DNA of 64,000 nt from assembly GCF_004116725.1 (NCBI RefSeq), contig NZ_PDKG01000001.1:124001-188000 (forward strand). The letters are read 5' to 3'. The DNA comes from Arcobacter sp. CECT 8986 (lineage in GTDB: Bacteria; Campylobacterota; Campylobacteria; Campylobacterales; Arcobacteraceae). Shown piece after piece: positions 8,792-17,277 of this stretch. The translations under genes and the position numbers were made by a program. The notes under the pieces were generated by a model. The model was not told the origin of the DNA. It was given only the letters and a program-made list of their open reading frames with translations, and searched no databases. Every line of letters begins with the position of its first letter. The stretch's first letter is position 1.

Positions 8792-9686
8792 ACTTAAAAA
8801 TCCTTAATTTTGAACTTCTACTTCTTGGGTTTTGTTTAATCTCATCTTTTGATGGAGTAATTGGCTTTTTAGTTATAACTTTACCTAAAGCATGGTCATT
8901 TCCACAAGTACATTTAAATGCTTCTGGAGGACAAATACAAGATTTAGTCCATTTTTTGAAATATTTTTTTACTATTCTATCTTCTAATGAATGAAAAGAA
9001 ATGATTGCAACAATACAATCTTTTGGTTTTATCTCTTCTATTGATTCAAATAATCTTTTTAATACTCCAAGCTCATCATTTACTTCTATTCTAATTGCTT
9101 GAAAAGGAAGAGTTGCTGGATGTATTTTACCTTTATGCATCTTTTGAGATAAGAATTGTGCTAACTCTTTTGAAGAGTTAAAAGGTCTATTATTTACTAT
9201 TAAAGAAGCAACTTTTTTGTACTCCCTTACTTCTCCATACTCTTTAAAGATTTTTTCCAAATCCTCTTGTGAGTAATTATTTACAACTACACTTGCATCA
9301 AGTGTTTGAGTTTGATCCATTCTCATATCTAAAGTATCACTTTCAAACCCAAAGCCTCTTTGTAATTTATCAAGTTGTAGAGATGATACACCAATATCAG
9401 CTAATACACCTTTGATATTATAATCTTTAAATTTATTTAAAACGTGTTCGAAGTTTCCTTTATTGAAGATAACCCTACTTTCATACTCTTTTAGTCTCTC
9501 TTTTGAAAAAGCCAAAGCTTCATCATCTTGGTCATTACATATTAATTTTATATTTTTGTTTTGAGAGATTAAGCCTGAACTATGTCCAGCAAAACCAGTA
9601 GTACAATCTATTATATATCCGTCGTTTATATCTTTGAAAGCTTCAAGTGTCTCTTCATACAAGACGGGAACGTGTGGAACATCCAT
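8784..9686 (-). CDS. rsmH: 16S rRNA (cytosine-1402-N4)-methyltransferase RsmH
   Basis: 300 residues. It has the N-terminal HVPVLYEETLEA motif, the SAM-binding region IIDCTTGFAGHSSG (about 25-38), GVLADIGVSSLQLD and RGFGFESDTLDMRMD, and the C-terminal SFHSLEDRIVKKYF and NPRSRSSKLR blocks that are diagnostic for RsmH (MraW). It methylates N4 of C1402 in the decoding centre of 16S rRNA. It is the first gene of a three-gene operon with the FtsL-like protein and the RND pump. It is divergent from the class II aldolase-like gene. Confidence 0.97.
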   Translation of the reverse strand: MDVPHVPVLYEETLEAFKDINDGYIIDCTTGFAGHSSGLISQNKNIKLICNDQDDEALAFSKERLKEYESRVIFNKGNFEHVLNKFKDYNIKGVLADIGVSSLQLDKLQRGFGFESDTLDMRMDQTQTLDASVVVNNYSQEDLEKIFKEYGEVREYKKVASLIVNNRPFNSSKELAQFLSQKMHKGKIHPATLPFQAIRIEVNDELGVLKRLFESIEEIKPKDCIVAIISFHSLEDRIVKKYFKKWTKSCICPPEAFKCTCGNDHALGKVITKKPITPSKDEIKQNPRSRSSKLRIFKFD

Positions 9687-9747
9687 TAAAAAGGTCCTTA
9701 TTTAATTTTATATATAATACCTAAATTTTAATTTAAGGTATTTTAAA

Positions 9748-10326
9748 ATGACAGATAAAAGTGTAATTGACTTATTAAGTAACCTATCATTAACAATGTT
9801 TAGAAAAAACTTCTTTGGTATCTACCATGGAGCAATATCAGCAAAAGTTGACCATAACTCATTTATCATTAATACATCAGATGCTATTTTTGATGAGATG
9901 ACTGAAAAATCTTTTTGTCATTTAACTACAACCCAACAAGATTATAGATGGAATGAAGCAAGTATTGAAGCATATATTCACGCAACAATATATAACAATA
10001 TACATGAAGCAAAATATATTGCATTTGGTATGCCTATTTTTACAACTGCATATACACTTGACCACAATAAAATAATCTTTGATGATTACTTTGGAAAAAC
10101 TACATTTGGAGAGATAGATGTAATTGACCCAGGTGATTATGATACATGGTATGATAGAAATGCATTAGAAATCACAAAATACCTAAAAGAGCACAATACA
10201 AGAACAATGGTAATAAAAGGTGTAGGAACTTACGTTTATGATAGAGATATAAATGAACTTGTAAAAAGAGTTGCTATCTTAGAAAATAGTTGTAGATTGA
10301 TAAGTATTAGGTCTTCATATAGTTGA
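9748..10326 (+). CDS. Class II aldolase/adducin-fold protein
   Basis: 192 residues matching the class II aldolase/adducin fold (FucA/AraD type): an N-terminal LTMFRKNFFGIYHGAISAKV segment, and EASIEAYIHATIYNN, which corresponds to the helix containing a metal-binding His in true aldolases. The C-terminal GVGTYVYDRDINELVKRVAILENSCRL resembles the GxG and final helix of the fold. Not all metal-binding His residues of FucA are apparent, so catalytic activity is doubtful. It stands alone between rsmH (divergent) and hup. Substrate unknown. Confidence 0.75.
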   Translation: MTDKSVIDLLSNLSLTMFRKNFFGIYHGAISAKVDHNSFIINTSDAIFDEMTEKSFCHLTTTQQDYRWNEASIEAYIHATIYNNIHEAKYIAFGMPIFTTAYTLDHNKIIFDDYFGKTTFGEIDVIDPGDYDTWYDRNALEITKYLKEHNTRTMVIKGVGTYVYDRDINELVKRVAILENSCRLISIRSSYS

Positions 10327-10446
10327 TTTTTTTAAAATAAACTAAAATATTCACTATAAACCCCAACATTTCGCTACTTTTAGCTATTTTAAAGGTTAAA
10401 TACTATAAAGTTTGATAACATTTTAATTTAAACAAGGAGTTCTTCT

Positions 10447-10725
10447 ATGAACAAGGCTGAATTTATAGATGCTGTAGCTACTAAAGCTGGATTATCAAAA
10501 AAAGATGCAAAAAATGCTGTTGACGCAGTATTAGAAACAATTACTGAAACTTTAGTAAAAAAAGATTCTGTTAGTTTTATCGGATTTGGAACATTCACAA
10601 CTTCTGAAAGAGCTGAAAGAACAGCTAAAGTTCCAGGAACTGATAGAACTGTTACAGTACCTGCTACTACAGTTGCTAAATTTAAAGTTGGTAAAGCTTT
10701 AAAAGAAGCTGTTGCTGCTAAATAA
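10447..10725 (+). CDS. hup: HU-family DNA-binding protein
   Basis: 92 residues, the normal HU length. It begins MNKAEFIDAVATKAGLSKKDAK, has the dimer core ISFIGFGTF-like block (VSFIGFGTFTTSERAERTA) and a DNA-binding arm with the conserved proline (VPGTDRTVTVPATTVAKFK). HU bends and compacts DNA. A strong GGAG ribosome site lies upstream and a classical terminator follows, so it is monocistronic. Confidence 0.95.
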   Translation: MNKAEFIDAVATKAGLSKKDAKNAVDAVLETITETLVKKDSVSFIGFGTFTTSERAERTAKVPGTDRTVTVPATTVAKFKVGKALKEAVAAK

Positions 10726-10737
10726 TTGCTTCATCTT

Positions 10738-10771
10738 AAATCCTATCCTTTTTTAAGGGTGGGATTTTTTT
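10738..10771 (+). terminator. Rho-independent terminator of hup
   Basis: An 11-bp stem (AAATCCTATCC with GGGTGGGATTT, two G-U pairs) and an 8-nt loop, followed by a run of T. It sits 12 bp after the hup stop and is a textbook terminator. Confidence 0.88.
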
Positions 10772-10853
10772 ATGTCCAAAAATCATTTAATTTACTCTAA
10801 ATAATATAAAGTTTTAAGTTTTTTTTAGACACAATTACGAACACAAAACAAAT

Positions 10854-10938
10854 GCCACCATGGTGAAACTGGTAGACACGCTAGATTCAAAATCTGGTAT
10901 CTTCGGATGTGTCGGTTCGAGTCCGACTGGTGGTACCA
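10854..10938 (+). tRNA. tRNA-Leu (anticodon CAA)
   Basis: 85 nt including an encoded CCA. The acceptor stem is GCCACCA with TGGTGGT (first pair G-U). The D-arm is around GGTAGACAC, the anticodon stem CTAGA/TCTGG encloses loop TTCAAAA with CAA at 10888-10890, there is a long class II variable arm, and the T-arm is GTCGG-TTCGAGT-CCGAC. The long variable arm and the anticodon, which reads UUG, fit leucine. Confidence 0.96.
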
Positions 10939-11012
10939 CTATATATTACTTTCTTATAACACATAACTTGATACAATACACATAAACACTTCAAATACCA
11001 ATTGGAAATTAT

Positions 11013-12122
11013 ATGAAAAAAATATTACTAATTATTATACTTGTTATTACTTTTTTGCAAGGTTTTGCTTTTGCAAATGAATCAATTGATGAAACAACTT
11101 TAAAAAAGATGATAGGAAAGATGCTAATAGTTGGTTTCAATGAAAGTAAAGTCAATGAAAATAGCAAGATTGTAAAAGATATTAAAAAATATAATCTTTC
11201 AGGTGTTATACTATTTGATAGGTATTATACAAATAGAAACAAAGTCAAAAATATAGTCTCACTAAAGCAGGTAAAACAACTTACAACTACATTACAAAAT
11301 ATATCAAAAGAGCCTTTGATTATATCAATTGATCAAGAAGGTGGTAAAGTTGCAAGACTCAAAGAAAATATAGGTTTTATAGAAACACCTAGTGCAAAAG
11401 ATATAGCTTCAAATAGTTTAGAAAATGCAACTAATATTTATAATAAACTTGCCAAAAACTTAAAAGATATTGGAATAAATTGTGATTTTGCTCCTGTTGT
11501 TGATTTAAGTATTGAGCCAAAGAACTATGTAATAAATCAACTAAATAGGTCATATGGCAAAGAACCTATTAAGGTATCTAAATATGCACAGACTTTTATA
11601 ACTTCTCTTGAAAAACAAAATATTATAAGCACATTGAAACACTTCCCTGGTCATGGCTCTTCAACAACTGACTCCCATAAAGGATTTGTTGATATAACTA
11701 ATACTTGGAGTAAAAAAGAATTAAAACCATACAAAGAAATACTTAAAAACAATAATAAATCAATGATGATTATGACTGCGCATGTTTATAATAAAAATCT
11801 TGATTCTAAATATCCAGCAACACTTTCAAAAAAAGTAAATACACAATTATTAAGAGATAAGCTTAATTATAAAGGTGTAATAATAAGTGATGATATGCAA
11901 ATGAAGGCCATTTCAAGTCACTATTCCCTTGAAAAAAGTGTAATTTTAGCAATAAATAGTGGTATAGATATTTTACTTTTTGGAAATCAACTTGATTATA
12001 CAAGTACAGATAAAATCATAAATACAATTTATAAAAATGTGATGAATAAAAATATCTCAATAGAAAAAATAGTTTTAGCAAATAAAAGAATAGATAAATT
12101 AAAAGCAACAATTAAAGAGTAA
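11013..12122 (+). CDS. GH3 beta-N-acetylhexosaminidase (NagZ-like)
   Basis: 369 residues with a signal peptide (MKKILLIIILVITFLQGFAFA). The GH3 features are visible: IDQEGGKVARL (about 106-116), the DFAPVVDL block, the His-Asp loop KHFPGHGSSTTDSHKG near 211-226, and the nucleophile Asp in ISDDMQMKAI near 295. Family members remove GlcNAc from the anhydro-muropeptides of wall recycling. The export signal suggests a periplasmic or surface site, unlike cytoplasmic E. coli NagZ. It is monocistronic and convergent with the Kef-type antiporter. Confidence 0.9.
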   Translation: MKKILLIIILVITFLQGFAFANESIDETTLKKMIGKMLIVGFNESKVNENSKIVKDIKKYNLSGVILFDRYYTNRNKVKNIVSLKQVKQLTTTLQNISKEPLIISIDQEGGKVARLKENIGFIETPSAKDIASNSLENATNIYNKLAKNLKDIGINCDFAPVVDLSIEPKNYVINQLNRSYGKEPIKVSKYAQTFITSLEKQNIISTLKHFPGHGSSTTDSHKGFVDITNTWSKKELKPYKEILKNNNKSMMIMTAHVYNKNLDSKYPATLSKKVNTQLLRDKLNYKGVIISDDMQMKAISSHYSLEKSVILAINSGIDILLFGNQLDYTSTDKIINTIYKNVMNKNISIEKIVLANKRIDKLKATIKE

Positions 12123-12131
12123 GTAGTAAAA

Positions 12132-13853
12132 CTACTCCTCTTCTTTATCAAGATGTTTATGTAGCTCTTTTATAGTCTCATAATCATCTTTTCTAAAATA
12201 AGTCAAGATATCAAAAACCTCTTCTCTTGTCATACCAAGTTTTAGTAGTGTTTCTGCACCAAGTCTTAAACTTCCTTCAATTGACTCAGGCATTCCCCAA
12301 GTTGCGCCATGTTTTATAAGTGCATCTCTTGATTTCATATCTTTTGTTCTTGAAAAAATCATAAGTCTTGGATAAAGTGATCTAATATGAGAAATCATTT
12401 TTACAGCAGTTCTATGGTTATCAACTGTAAGAATTACTGCTTCAACTCTATCTAGTCCAACTTTATTTAAAAAATCAAGTTCACTTAACTCACCATAATA
12501 TACAGGTCTTCTCTCTTTTTGCCCTAGTTCAACCCTTGAAGAATCAATATCAAAAGCAACATAAGGTATTTGAGCGTGTTCAAACATAGTAGATACTGTT
12601 CGTCCAACTCTTCCATATCCTGCAATAAGCACACCTTTCCAAGAATCATCTGGAACATAAGCTGATTCTATTGGTGTTGGCTCTTTTTTTAATTTAAAAG
12701 CCAATTTATCACCAATACTTACAACCATAGGAGTTAATAACATACTAAATGAAATAATAGTAACAGCTGCTATAAATAACTCATCACTAATAACGCCAAG
12801 TGCTTTTGCAGCTCCAAAAAGTACAAAACCAAACTCACCACTTTGAGATAATAAAAAAGACACTGAAACTGCTGTTGATTTATTGTATCCCATATATATC
12901 ATCAATAAAAATAGTGCAACTATTTTTATACCTAATATTACAAAAAGATGTTGAATCAAAATCCATGGATTGCTCATCATAGCATTTATATCTATTGACA
13001 TACCAACAGCTATAAAAAACATAGTCATCAAGATACCTTTATATGGTTCAACTTGTGCTTGAATTTGATAATGATATTGTGAACTTGAAAGCATCATCCC
13101 CATAATAAATGCACCCAATGCCATAGAAAGTCCAGCATGTTCCATCGCCCATGCAGCAAATATCACAGATAACATAATAGAGAAGAAAAAAGCTTCTCTA
13201 TTTTGATGTTTTGCTAAATAATCTAACACTTTTGGAATTACATATTTTCCTATTGCAATTAGAGCTAAAATAGAAACTATTGCAATTATAATTTGTTCAA
13301 ATAATGAGTGATTTTTAGATAATTGACCCTTTTCAGCTAAAATAGGAACAAGTGCAAGTAAAGGAACAACTGCTAAATCTTGCATCAAAAGAATAGAAAA
13401 TCCACTTTTACCTTTTGGCGTATAAAGTTCACCCTTTTCTTGTAGTATTTGCATAACAAAAGCAGTAGAAGATAAAGCAAAAGTAAGCCCAACAAGTAAA
13501 GCAACTTGCCAAGTTTGAGAATAGTATAGACTATATAGAAAAATTAAAAAACCAGAAAAAAGTATTTGTGCACTTCCTAAACCAAATACCTCTTTACGCA
13601 TACTCCATAACTTCTTAGGTTGCATTTCCAAACCAATAACAAATAGAAGCAAAACCACACCAAACTCTGTAATATGACGAACAGCATCTACTTTATTTGT
13701 CAAAATTGGTCCAGGAGAATATGGACCTACAATAACACCTGCAATTAGAAGTCCTAATATACTTCCAAGCCCTAATCTTTTTGAAAGAGCTACTAGTATT
13801 GTTGCAACAGCAAACAAATAAAGAGTTGAATTTAATAGTTCTGAATTTTCCAC
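12132..13853 (-). CDS. Kef-type monovalent cation:proton antiporter (CPA2)
   Basis: 573 residues: about twelve hydrophobic segments of the Na/H exchanger fold to about residue 380, then a cytoplasmic RCK/TrkA-N domain with a Rossmann motif (GVLIAGYGRVGRTVSTMFE, about 408). This is the KefB/KefC architecture for K+ efflux in exchange for protons. The glutathione-linked regulation of E. coli Kef cannot be read from the sequence, and there is no KefF/KefG partner next to it. The start is GTG with an upstream GGAA. It converges on the GH3 gene. Confidence 0.88.
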   Translation of the reverse strand: MENSELLNSTLYLFAVATILVALSKRLGLGSILGLLIAGVIVGPYSPGPILTNKVDAVRHITEFGVVLLLFVIGLEMQPKKLWSMRKEVFGLGSAQILFSGFLIFLYSLYYSQTWQVALLVGLTFALSSTAFVMQILQEKGELYTPKGKSGFSILLMQDLAVVPLLALVPILAEKGQLSKNHSLFEQIIIAIVSILALIAIGKYVIPKVLDYLAKHQNREAFFFSIMLSVIFAAWAMEHAGLSMALGAFIMGMMLSSSQYHYQIQAQVEPYKGILMTMFFIAVGMSIDINAMMSNPWILIQHLFVILGIKIVALFLLMIYMGYNKSTAVSVSFLLSQSGEFGFVLFGAAKALGVISDELFIAAVTIISFSMLLTPMVVSIGDKLAFKLKKEPTPIESAYVPDDSWKGVLIAGYGRVGRTVSTMFEHAQIPYVAFDIDSSRVELGQKERRPVYYGELSELDFLNKVGLDRVEAVILTVDNHRTAVKMISHIRSLYPRLMIFSRTKDMKSRDALIKHGATWGMPESIEGSLRLGAETLLKLGMTREEVFDILTYFRKDDYETIKELHKHLDKEEE

Positions 13854-13933
13854 GTAGGTTAGTTCCCTTATATATTTATAATCAAATCTTAAGAACTATA
13901 TCCAAAAAAAATTATAATAATTTTAAAACATTA

Positions 13934-14533
13934 TTATTTAGCTACTCCATTTAAAAATATATCAACTGCACCTTCAACATATTTTTTTAGTTCTTCTTCT
14001 TTTGGTGTCTCTTTTAATCCCAATAAAACTCTTAAATGAATATTACTTCTTAACATTCCTATAAAATAATCAGCGTTATCTTCATCAAACTCTTTTGTTT
14101 GCTTTAATGATGCTGCATTTTTTAATATTCTTTTTAGAACTTCTGTACCTTTTTTTGGACCATTTTCAAAAAAGATTTTTCCTAATTCTGGAAATCTTGT
14201 AGATTCATTTAATATTACTTTAAATACACCTACCATCTTTGGTTGCATATATGTATTCATCAGCGTAAATCCAAAATGAACTAAATTCTCCTTCAAATCG
14301 CTACTTTCGAATTTTTTATTTTCTAAAACAGAGATTACTTGATTTGTATTTGTAATAATAAGTTCTTTAAAAATACCATCTTTACTTGCAAACTCATTAT
14401 AAATAGTTCTTTTTGAGCACCCTACTTCTTTTGTAATTTCATCTAAACTAGTTGCACTGTATCCATTTGTATAAAAAGCATTTGCAGCTGCGTCTAATAT
14501 CTCTTCTTTTCTTTTCTCTTTTTTAGTCATCAC
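13934..14533 (-). CDS. TetR-family transcriptional repressor
   Basis: 199 residues with an N-terminal TetR helix-turn-helix (ILDAAANAFYTNGYSATSLD through EVGCSKRTIYNEFASKDGIF, about residues 10-55) and a helical C-terminal ligand domain. It is divergent from an EmrA/EmrB-type pump with about 100 bp between them that contain an interrupted palindrome. This is the common arrangement for a drug-sensing repressor of the pump. The inducer is unknown. Confidence 0.9.
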   Translation of the reverse strand: MMTKKEKRKEEILDAAANAFYTNGYSATSLDEITKEVGCSKRTIYNEFASKDGIFKELIITNTNQVISVLENKKFESSDLKENLVHFGFTLMNTYMQPKMVGVFKVILNESTRFPELGKIFFENGPKKGTEVLKRILKNAASLKQTKEFDEDNADYFIGMLRSNIHLRVLLGLKETPKEEELKKYVEGAVDIFLNGVAK

Positions 14534-14593
14534 ACTAGCCTATTTTGTTTTTGTTGTAATTATTATAATTAAGGGTGTCTTAAAATCTAATTG

Positions 14594-14609
14594 GGTACTG
14601 TACGTTACC
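14594..14609. promoter_or_regulatory. Candidate TetR operator
   Basis: The 16-bp sequence GGTACTGTACGTTACC is an imperfect palindrome (12 of 16 positions symmetric, centred on GTAC). It lies in the divergent spacer, 27 bp upstream of the pump start. Its G+C content stands out from the AT-rich spacer. Binding by the adjacent TetR protein is inference. Confidence 0.45.
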
Positions 14610-14635
14610 GTCTTATATTTCAACAAAGGTGAACA

Positions 14636-15733
14636 ATGTTAAAAGAGAAAAGAAAAAAATATTTAAGTATATTTTTTATATTTATTTTTGTGATAGCAAT
14701 CATATATATTATTTATCATTTTGTATATGCTTCAAAATTTATATCAACTGAAAATGCATACACAAAAGCAGATGTTGCACAAGTTATACCAAAAATAAAT
14801 GCTCCTGTAAAAGATGTGAAAGTAATAGATACTCAATACGTTAATAAAGGTGATACAATAATTATTTTAGATGAAGAGGATGCAAAAATTGCACTAGAGA
14901 GTGCAAAAGCTAATCTAGAAGAAAAAAGAAGAGAAATCGAGCAATTAATAAGCAATGATAAAGAGTTTATCAAAAAAATAAATCTTGATGATTCTAAAAT
15001 AAATGTATTAAAAACTACAAAAGAGAAAGCATATATAGAGCTTCAAAAAGCTAAAAAAGATTTAAATAGATATTCTCATTTATTAAAAAGTAAATCAGTT
15101 TCTCAACAAAATTTTGATGATATTAAACTTGCTTATGATAATGCAAAAAAATCATGGGAAGAAGCTAAATTAAACTTACAAAGTGCAATAACATCAAAAT
15201 CAGTTACAAAAGCACAGAAAGAATCAAACTTACAACTTATAAAAGATAAAAAAATAGAGACAAATCCACAGGTATTAAAAGCAAAATCTGATTATGATAA
15301 AGCGCTATTAGATTTAAAAAGAACAGTTATAAAAGCACCAATTTCTGGAATTGTTACACAAAAAAATGTAAAAATTGGACAATATGTAAATACAAATAGT
15401 CAACTTCTTACAATTGTTCCTATTAGCAAAATATATGTAAATGCAAATTTTAAAGAGAGTAAATTAAAAGATTTAAAAATAGGACAAAAAGTTGAGTTAT
15501 TTTCTGATTTATATGGAGAAGATACACTTTATCATGGTGTAGTTGAGGGAATATCAAGTGCAACTGGTTCTGAGTTATCACTAATTCCAGCACAAAATGC
15601 TACTGGAAACTGGATAAAAGTAGTACAAAGACTTCCTATTAGAATAAAACTAAATGAAGATGAGCTTCTAAAAAAACCTTTATATACTGGGTTATCAATG
15701 CATGTAAAAGTTTCTTTAGATAAAGCCAATTAA
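14636..15733 (+). CDS. Membrane-fusion (HlyD/EmrA) subunit of a drug pump
   Basis: 365 residues: one N-terminal membrane helix (YLSIFFIFIFVIAIIYIIYHFVY), a lipoyl/barrel-sandwich hybrid half (AQVIPKINAPVKDVKVIDTQYVNKGD), a long coiled-coil hairpin (about 85-215) and the second barrel half (TVIKAPISGIVTQKNVKIGQ). This is the EmrA plan: it bridges the inner-membrane EmrB to an outer-membrane channel. It is followed after 15 bp by the MFS partner, and no TolC-like gene is present in the window. Confidence 0.92.
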   Translation: MLKEKRKKYLSIFFIFIFVIAIIYIIYHFVYASKFISTENAYTKADVAQVIPKINAPVKDVKVIDTQYVNKGDTIIILDEEDAKIALESAKANLEEKRREIEQLISNDKEFIKKINLDDSKINVLKTTKEKAYIELQKAKKDLNRYSHLLKSKSVSQQNFDDIKLAYDNAKKSWEEAKLNLQSAITSKSVTKAQKESNLQLIKDKKIETNPQVLKAKSDYDKALLDLKRTVIKAPISGIVTQKNVKIGQYVNTNSQLLTIVPISKIYVNANFKESKLKDLKIGQKVELFSDLYGEDTLYHGVVEGISSATGSELSLIPAQNATGNWIKVVQRLPIRIKLNEDELLKKPLYTGLSMHVKVSLDKAN

Positions 15734-15748
15734 TTAGCTGGATAATAA

Positions 15749-17263
15749 ATGGAAGAAAGATATCCCGCATTAAAAGGCTTTGCTTTAGTTTTTGGAGCAT
15801 TTATACTCTCATTTGGTAACTTTATAGTAGTTTTGGATACCACAATTACAAATGTTGCTATTCCTACAATCTCAGGTGATTTAGGAGTTTCAACTACTCA
15901 AGGTACTTGGGTTATTACTACATATGCAGTTGCAGAAGCTATTACTGTACCACTTACAGGATGGCTTAGTAAACAGTTTGGAGAAGTTAGAGTATTTTTA
16001 GTATCTGTTGTTGGATTTGTAATATTTTCAACTTTATGTGGACTTTCAAACTCTTTAGAGTTTTTGATTGTTTTTAGAATTTTTCAAGGTTTAACAGCAG
16101 GTCCAATTATTCCTCTTTCTGCAACACTGCTTTTATCAATATTTCCAAAAGACAAGTCACATGTAGCTATGGCAATTTGGGGAATGATGACTGTTGTTGC
16201 TCCTATTTTTGGTCCTATTTTGGGTGGTTATATATCTGATAATTGGCATTGGGCATGGATTTTTTATATAAATATTTTCTTTGGCTTAATACTAATTTTT
16301 GGAACAATCTTTACTTTAAAAAATAGAGAAACAAAAATTACAAAAACAAAAATTGATTATGGTGGATTAATCTTACTTATTGTTTTTGTAAGTGCATTCC
16401 AAATTATGTTAGATAAAGGTAGAGAACTTGATTGGTTTGAGTCGACATATATCACAACTTGTGCAATAATATCTTTTATTTCATTGGTTGTTTTTATTAT
16501 TTGGGAATTAACACAAGAGCACCCTATTTTAGATTTAAGTGTTGTAAAATCAAAAAACTGGACTATTTCTACTTTGATTCTAAGTTTTACTTTTGCAGTA
16601 TTTTTTGGAAATGTTTTAATAAGTCCATTATGGCTTCAACAAATTATGGGTTATACAGCAACTTGGTCAGGTATTGCAGTTGCTCCAATTGGAATTTTGG
16701 CAGTTATAAGTTCACCAATTATAGGAAACTTACTTCCAAAAGTCGATTCAAGATACATAGTTATATATGGAATGGCAGTTCTTGCTATATCATTTTATAT
16801 GAGAGCACTTTTAAATATTGATGCAACTTTTTATTCTGTTGCTATTCCTACTTTAGTATTAGGTGCAGGAATTCCTGCTTGTATGATTACTTTAACTTCA
16901 CTTGGTATATCTGAGTTAAGACCAAATCAAATAACAAGTGGAGCAGGATTACAAAACTTTTTAAGAATTATGGCTATGGCTATTGGTTCTTCACTGAGTC
17001 AAACATATTGGGAACATATGCAAAAAGTAAATAGAGTTGAGTTATTAAATGCACAAGATTATGCACAAAAAATAGAGATAATAAAAGATTTAAATCCTAG
17101 TTTTACCACACAAAGTGCATATGCATATTTTTCAAATATGATTGAAAAACAAGCAGTAATGCTTGCCACAAATGATTTTTATGCTATGGCAACAATACTT
17201 ATTGTAATATTTGGATTATTAGCATTTTTTCTAAATCCATTACATAAAAAAGCAGTAGCTTAA
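15749..17263 (+). CDS. EmrB-type MFS multidrug transporter (DHA2, 14 TM)
   Basis: 504 residues with about fourteen membrane segments. DHA2 signatures are visible: the N-terminal VLDTTITNVAIPTISGDLG (TM1), TQGTWVITTYAVAEAI (TM2) and FRIFQGLTAGPIIPLS (TM4). It is a proton-driven exporter of hydrophobic drugs that works with the preceding EmrA-like protein. Its end overlaps a palindrome shared with the converging phosphoethanolamine transferase gene. Confidence 0.93.
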   Translation: MEERYPALKGFALVFGAFILSFGNFIVVLDTTITNVAIPTISGDLGVSTTQGTWVITTYAVAEAITVPLTGWLSKQFGEVRVFLVSVVGFVIFSTLCGLSNSLEFLIVFRIFQGLTAGPIIPLSATLLLSIFPKDKSHVAMAIWGMMTVVAPIFGPILGGYISDNWHWAWIFYINIFFGLILIFGTIFTLKNRETKITKTKIDYGGLILLIVFVSAFQIMLDKGRELDWFESTYITTCAIISFISLVVFIIWELTQEHPILDLSVVKSKNWTISTLILSFTFAVFFGNVLISPLWLQQIMGYTATWSGIAVAPIGILAVISSPIIGNLLPKVDSRYIVIYGMAVLAISFYMRALLNIDATFYSVAIPTLVLGAGIPACMITLTSLGISELRPNQITSGAGLQNFLRIMAMAIGSSLSQTYWEHMQKVNRVELLNAQDYAQKIEIIKDLNPSFTTQSAYAYFSNMIEKQAVMLATNDFYAMATILIVIFGLLAFFLNPLHKKAVA

Positions 17264-17277
17264 GCTACTACTTTTTA
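17246..17277. terminator. Palindrome between emrB-like and eptA-like genes
   Basis: AAAAAGCAGTAGCTT is followed at once by AAGCTACTACTTTTT, a near-perfect 15-bp palindrome with one mismatched pair. It contains the stop codon of the MFS gene and ends at the edge of the converging gene. T runs on both strands suggest a two-way terminator. Confidence 0.6.
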
